Shown one piece after another: positions 60,760 to 64,000 of a stretch of DNA of 64,000 nucleotides. Both the position numbers and the translations under genes were made by a program. This DNA comes from an uncultured Lachnospiraceae bacterium (GTDB lineage Bacteria; Bacillota; Clostridia; Lachnospirales; Lachnospiraceae), in the NCBI GenBank assembly GCA_947165025.1, contig CAMUYQ010000005.1:104738-168737 (forward strand). Reading direction: 5' to 3'. The notes below the pieces were generated by a model. It worked only from the letters and a program-made list of their open reading frames with translations. It searched no databases and was not told where the DNA came from. The first letter of the stretch is position 1. Every line of letters starts with the position of its first letter.

Positions 60760-60816
60760 GACGTCATTTTGACGTCAGGTAGAGTTGGGAGTTGACGTCA
60801 AAATGACGTCGGCTCT
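60760..60816 (+). terminator. Long palindromic terminator with four GACGTC copies
   Basis: GACGTCATTTTGACGTCA (60760-60777) pairs perfectly with TGACGTCAAAATGACGTC (60793-60810) around a 15-nt loop; a GGCTCTC and six T residues follow. Each arm contains two copies of GACGTC, themselves palindromic, so several cruciform forms are possible. It closes the defence operon. Confidence 0.8.
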
Positions 60817-60868
60817 CTTTTTTGTTATTTCACTTTCAGAAAGTGGACAAAGTGAAACGCCGGGGTCA

Positions 60869-60944
60869 TAGGGCACGCCCTAATCCGGATGCCGTGGGCA
60901 GACGGTTTGCCTAAAGCGTGCCTGCAACTTTAGGCGTATCCTGT
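60869..60944 (+). other. oriT-like region with IncP-type nick consensus
   Basis: A palindrome TAGGGC-AC-GCCCTA (60869-60882) is followed by the inverted repeat GCCTAAAG (60909-60916) and CTTTAGGC (60928-60935). One base later comes TATCCTGT (60937-60944). RP4-type (MOBP) oriTs have a nick at YATCCTG/Y directly after an inverted repeat, so both sequence and spacing fit, with the nick between 60943 and 60944. No relaxase gene is in the window. The T-rich run after it could alternatively make this a terminator. Confidence 0.5.
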
Positions 60945-60974
60945 TATTCTTTTTTTCTGTTTTTTCAATTTTTT

Positions 60975-61180
60975 GTTCGGGGGCGAACAATGTAGTGTTT
61001 TAAAGGGTTTCAGCCATGTTCGGCCCCGATAATTTCCAAAAACCAAATTTACAATTGAAAATTGCCGTATTTTATGATTATCGCGGGGTCGAACAATCCA
61101 GTAAATATGCGGGTTTGAGCCATGTTCGGGGTCGAATAATCGCTGTTTTTGGAGCCAGATTATAATCGGGCCCGATTAAT
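60975..61180 (+). repeat. Five iteron-like palindromic repeats
   Basis: Five copies of a motif near TTCGGGGTCGAACAAT occur at about 60975, 61018, 61082, 61124 and 61165, spaced 41-64 nt. Copies 1-2 and 3-4 form a larger direct repeat offset by about 106 nt, sharing GAACAAT-x2-AGT and GGGTTT-x-AGCCATGTTCGG. The fifth reads ATCGGGCCCGATTAAT. The arrangement recalls replication iterons or multi-operator arrays. It accounts for most of the gene-free stretch 60817-61275. Confidence 0.7.
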
Positions 61181-61275
61181 CGTCTTTTTAAAAAATATTA
61201 TGTGCTCTGTGACGGATTAGCAAGTTTGATATCCCACATTACTTGTGAATGGCAAGAAAGGAGGAAAAAGTTGCT

Positions 61276-61473
61276 ATGAATACAGACAAATTGAAACAGG
61301 CGATAGATTACAGCGATGTCTATTATCTGATCGCCGCAGGAGCAGAGGAATTGGAAAAGCTGGATGAAGGGTTAAGAGAGCGGGCAGCCAATCCGTCAGC
61401 ACTACAGAGGAGGAGAAAGTGGTTAATGGAATCACCCGCCTACCTGAGCATCGAGGATGGTTCAGTAAGATAG
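61276..61473 (+). CDS. 65-residue hypothetical protein of the mobile region
   Basis: A small helical protein starting MNTDKLKQAIDYSDVYYLIA and ending YLSIEDGSVR, with an Arg-rich turn (ALQRRRKWL). GGAGG lies 11 nt before ATG 61276; an upstream ATG at 61249 has no ribosome site. I do not recognise the family. Similar short ORFs accompany accessory genes on conjugative elements, which fits the oriT and iteron context, but no function can be given. Confidence 0.55.
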   Translation: MNTDKLKQAIDYSDVYYLIAAGAEELEKLDEGLRERAANPSALQRRRKWLMESPAYLSIEDGSVR

Positions 61474-61591
61474 AATAGATATAACATATGTGATAAGACA
61501 GCATTTATACAATAGCTGCGGATAAATATAGGTAATGACTGGAAGTATATAGGTCAGTGGAGAACGAAATTCTGCTGACCTTATTTTTATA

Positions 61592-61639
61592 TTGACAGGC
61601 TAACAACCATTAGCTATACTGTGGCTAATGGTTGTTAGC
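61592..61639 (+). promoter_or_regulatory. TetR-gene promoter with perfect 16-bp operator
   Basis: TTGACA (61592-61597), 17 nt, TATACT (61615-61620). GCTAACAACCATTAGC (61599-61614) fills the spacer and is repeated inverted as GCTAATGGTTGTTAGC (61624-61639), flanking the -10. Binding of the downstream TetR protein here would block its own promoter. Confidence 0.85.
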
Positions 61640-61654
61640 GGATTGGAGGGAGTC

Positions 61655-62245
61655 ATGTCTACCAAAGAGAAAATACTGGATGCGGCATTAACGTTATTTG
61701 CAGAGAATGGATACGATGGAACAAGTGTGGAGCAGATTGCAAATATTGTCGGGATCAAAGCTCCATCGCTATATAAGCACTATAAGGGTAAAGAGGACAT
61801 CCTGAATGCGTTGATTGACTCCGCAGAAGCGCGTTATGAGGAAATGTTTGGATCTGAAAATAATATTGGGAAAGTGCCCCAAAGCTGGGAAGAGTTCATA
61901 AAGGTGACGATGGAAAGGATTTCATTTACAATGCGGGATCCCATAATCCGCAAGATAAGGATGCTTCTTGTACAGGAACAGTTCAGAAATGAAAGGATTT
62001 CCGAGGTTACGACCAGGCATCAGTTGGACGGGATACAGAGGATGTTTGCAAAGATCATCAAAGGCATGATGGATGAGGGTATCGTCAAAAATGATGATCC
62101 AGAGCTTCTTGCGGTAGAACTTATCGCGCCTGCTGTTCTGCAGATTGCAAGGTCAGACAGGCAGCCGCGATATGAGGAAGAATGCATGGAATACATCGAA
62201 AAGCATTTACGGCATTTCTGTAAGGTATACATGAAAGAGGATTGA
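61655..62245 (+). CDS. TetR family transcriptional regulator
   Basis: A 196-residue repressor. The N-terminal helix-turn-helix reads ILDAALTLFAENGYDGTSVEQIANIVGIKAPSLYKHY in family style, and a helical ligand domain follows. GGAGGG is 6 nt before ATG 61655; the longer frame from 61628 would begin inside the operator. It probably represses itself and perhaps the GNAT gene 66 nt downstream. The ligand is unknown. Confidence 0.9.
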   Translation: MSTKEKILDAALTLFAENGYDGTSVEQIANIVGIKAPSLYKHYKGKEDILNALIDSAEARYEEMFGSENNIGKVPQSWEEFIKVTMERISFTMRDPIIRKIRMLLVQEQFRNERISEVTTRHQLDGIQRMFAKIIKGMMDEGIVKNDDPELLAVELIAPAVLQIARSDRQPRYEEECMEYIEKHLRHFCKVYMKED

Positions 62246-62311
62246 TCAAACGAATTTAATTGTAGTATAGAACAGATGAAGAAAAGAGAAAAACATAAAG
62301 GACATTGAGGT

Positions 62312-62845
62312 ATGGAAATAAGAGTTGAGAGACTAACTGAAGATAACTTTAATTCCCATTCACTGGATAACTTTATCAGGCATCAGGTTGTCACGGAGTG
62401 CCTAAGAAATGTGGATGGAAATTGGCTTCTTCTGCCTATTTCGTTTGTAGAAGAATGGAGTCTTGATAAGTGCAGAGAGGAAGCGTCAGCAATAGCAAAT
62501 AATCTATCTGGGAATATGATAGATTATGGAGCATTTGAAGGGACAGATTTGATAGGATATATTACGGTCGGTACAAAAAGGTTAGGAACAAAAGGACAGT
62601 ATGTCCAGCTTGTTACATTTCAGGTATCAGAACCATTCAGGGGTATGGGAGTTGGCAGAAAGCTTTTTGAGAAAGCAGCCGGGGTTGCAAGGGAATATGG
62701 TGCAAAAAAGCTTTACATTTCCGCTCATTCATCAAAAGAATCTCAGGCAGCATATAAGGCACTGGGATGTGTGCATGCTGAGGAGATAATACCCTGGATC
62801 GCAGATGAGGAGCCATTTGATGTACAGCTGGAATTTGTGTTATAA
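62312..62845 (+). CDS. GNAT family N-acetyltransferase
   Basis: A 177-residue acetyltransferase. Motif A, VSEPFRGMGVGRKLFEKA, contains the R-G-x-G-x-G acetyl-CoA loop; ISAHSSKESQAAYKALGC follows as motif B. The substrate is unknown; a small-molecule or antibiotic substrate would fit the TetR neighbour, but this is inference. A GAGG ribosome site is present. Confidence 0.85.
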   Translation: MEIRVERLTEDNFNSHSLDNFIRHQVVTECLRNVDGNWLLLPISFVEEWSLDKCREEASAIANNLSGNMIDYGAFEGTDLIGYITVGTKRLGTKGQYVQLVTFQVSEPFRGMGVGRKLFEKAAGVAREYGAKKLYISAHSSKESQAAYKALGCVHAEEIIPWIADEEPFDVQLEFVL

Positions 62846-63051
62846 ATTTGATTTTACTAAAACTGGAGGAGAGAAAACCGAAAGGTATTCCGTGCGACTC
62901 TACTCTCCGTAGGTACCATATTTTATTGTGCTGATTTACAATCTGTGCATGAGTGAGGTGCCATCATGCGAAGCATGGTTTAATGCACCGACCGACTTGC
63001 CGCCGAACGAATGTGAGGGGGCGATACTTATGGAAAGAGGTGAAAACAAAT

Positions 63052-63723
63052 ATGAACCAATATGTTACAGGCGCAGTGATTAAGGAACTGCGGGAAAAGA
63101 ACAGGATGACACAGCTTCAGCTTGCGGAAAAGCTGGGAGTAAGCGATAAAAGTGTTTCGAAATGGGAAACTTCGAGAGGGCTTCCAGATATTACCCTGCT
63201 GGAGCCTATTGCGGAGGCATTCAGCATATCGGTGATGGAGCTGATATCAGGCAATACCATTCATAATGCGAACGTATCGGCAAATATGCTGCGGTCAAAG
63301 TTTTACGTCTGCCCGGTCTGTGGGAATGTAATACACAGCATTGGCGAAGCGGCTATCCATTGCCACGGCATACTGCTTTCACCTTTAGAGGCTGAGCCGA
63401 CAGATGAGCATCACTTGGTTTTCATCGAGCGTGTTGAGGATGAATATTATGTGCGGATCGACCACAGCATGACGAAGGAGCATTATATTTCCTTTGTGGC
63501 GGCGGTCTCATCCGATGATATGCAGATGGTGAAGCTATATCCTGAGGGAGCCGCCGAAGCAAGATTTAAAATCCGGGGTGTCAAAAGGATTTTCTTTTAC
63601 TGTAACCGTGATGGTCTGTTTTCGATAGAACCGGTAAAGGGCATTGATGACAAAGAAAGCGGATACGATGATTCGCAGGAACGCAGGGAACTGGAGAAGG
63701 CAGCAGATATGCTGTTTGGATAG
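63052..63723 (+). CDS. XRE-family HTH protein fused to a desulfoferrodoxin-like domain
   Basis: A 223-residue fusion. Residues 1-70 form an XRE helix-turn-helix (MTQLQLAEKLGVSDKSVSKW). A Cys-rich CPVCGNVIHSIGEAAIHCHG segment like desulfoferrodoxin centre I follows, then a superoxide-reductase-like domain with DEHHLVF, IDHSMTKEHYISF and YCNRDGLF. Three His ligands and the Cys of the SOR iron site are kept, but the fourth His (CNxHG) is Asp. It may sense iron or superoxide rather than reduce it. AGAGGTG precedes ATG 63052. Confidence 0.82.
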   Translation: MNQYVTGAVIKELREKNRMTQLQLAEKLGVSDKSVSKWETSRGLPDITLLEPIAEAFSISVMELISGNTIHNANVSANMLRSKFYVCPVCGNVIHSIGEAAIHCHGILLSPLEAEPTDEHHLVFIERVEDEYYVRIDHSMTKEHYISFVAAVSSDDMQMVKLYPEGAAEARFKIRGVKRIFFYCNRDGLFSIEPVKGIDDKESGYDDSQERRELEKAADMLFG

Positions 63724-63770
63724 GAGGCAGAGGGTTTGGACAATACAACGGCTAAAGTGAGTTGGATTTG

Positions 63771-63880
63771 CCCGATCTTCTGGATGATAAAAGAAAGCGC
63801 ATGGGACTTGGGGCATGTATAGCTGAATGAATGATGTGGAGTGCGCAAAGAAAACAAGGGAATACGGGCTGGATTTCTAG
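63771..63880 (+). pseudogene. Possible GNAT remnant
   Basis: The frame LPDLLDDKRKRMGLGACIAE stops at TGA. In another frame ECAKKTREYGLDF follows. The R-x-G-L-G and later A-K-x-x-x-E-Y-G pattern recalls acetyltransferase motif A. There is no start and the frame is broken, so the region is probably degraded. Similarity is short. Confidence 0.3.
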
Positions 63881-63946
63881 TGGCAAATGTGTACAGGCTG
63901 CTGGAGAAGGAAATGGCTGTGTTTAGTAAAAGAGGTGGAGGAACGG

Positions 63947-64000
63947 ATGAAGATAGAGCATATTGCTATGTATGTGAATGATTTGGAAGGAGCCCGAGAT
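63947..64000 (+). CDS. VOC (glyoxalase-like) protein, partial
   Basis: Only the first 18 residues are in the window: MKIEHIAMYVNDLEGARD, the usual first strand and helix of vicinal-oxygen-chelate proteins, with the metal-binding His in I-E-H-I-A. GGTGGAGG precedes the ATG. The rest lies beyond the right edge, so the substrate cannot be assessed. Confidence 0.75.
   Translation, partial: MKIEHIAMYVNDLEGARD

Noticed and set aside
61628..61654. Early start for the TetR gene
   Set aside because: It lies in the operator arm and before the ribosome site.
62949..63077. 42-residue ORF with PPNECEG segment overlapping the HTH gene start
   Set aside because: No ribosome site; it may be a phage remnant, but similarity could not be judged.
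1..64000. tRNA, rRNA or intact transposase genes
   Set aside because: None was recognised by eye on either strand; a covariance scan would be needed to exclude tRNAs fully.

Overview
The window looks like chromosome of a low-to-mid-GC Gram-positive anaerobe, most probably a Lachnospiraceae (Butyrivibrio-like) clostridium. This is inferred from the gene families present: VanW and YfhO proteins, a DUF5662 protein, an M13 lipoprotein peptidase, a Phd-led type I restriction operon, a RepA_N/DUF6017 replication protein and a desulfoferrodoxin-type regulator. No rRNA, tRNA, CRISPR array or intact insertion sequence was found.

Left end (1-2.4 kb): a partial membrane protein, then a graveyard of decayed accessory genes. 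These are two frameshifted or truncated immunity-like fragments, a frameshifted hicA toxin with a hicB stub, and a LytTR tail. Two small intact ORFs (one DUF5674-like) lie among them.

2.4-12.2 kb is the most distinctive region, a ribosomal peptide (RiPP) locus. It encodes an M13 metallopeptidase lipoprotein, an ABC transporter of one ATPase and two permeases, an 88-residue Nif11-leader precursor with a double-glycine site and a 19-residue core of four Cys and three Thr, a PqqD-like/radical-SAM/SPASM enzyme, a class II lanthipeptide synthetase (LanM) with a three-cysteine zinc site, and an FdhD-like protein without the family's CxxC pair. No C39 peptidase-transporter (LanT) is present. A LanM and a SPASM radical-SAM enzyme sharing one Nif11 precursor is the best candidate for an undescribed system.

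12.2-48 kb is mostly core genome: membrane and envelope proteins, a papain-like surface protease with tandem Ig-like repeats and a Ser/Thr stalk, an acyltransferase, a SpoIIE-type phosphatase, an Ala-rich coiled-coil surface protein behind a structured leader, a GGDEF cyclase, a MATE exporter, a queuosine-precursor transporter, YfhO, a Na/Pi transporter, endonuclease III, a VanW protein, a HypE-like/Lrp/aminotransferase operon, mutS2 with a two-component system, a HtrA-like protein with its catalytic triad replaced, YhaM and RlmD.

48-64 kb has the features of an integrated mobile element or plasmid-derived island. It carries repA, a decaying polymorphic toxin/immunity cassette array with a duplicated unit and an in-frame stop, and a defence operon (Phd-like antitoxin, HsdM, HsdS, HsdR, ImmA/IrrE-type metallopeptidase, KptA RNA 2'-phosphotransferase). 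Beyond that lie an oriT-like inverted repeat with an IncP-type nick consensus and five iteron-like repeats. A TetR regulator with a perfect operator, a GNAT acetyltransferase, an HTH-desulfoferrodoxin fusion and the start of a VOC protein close the window.
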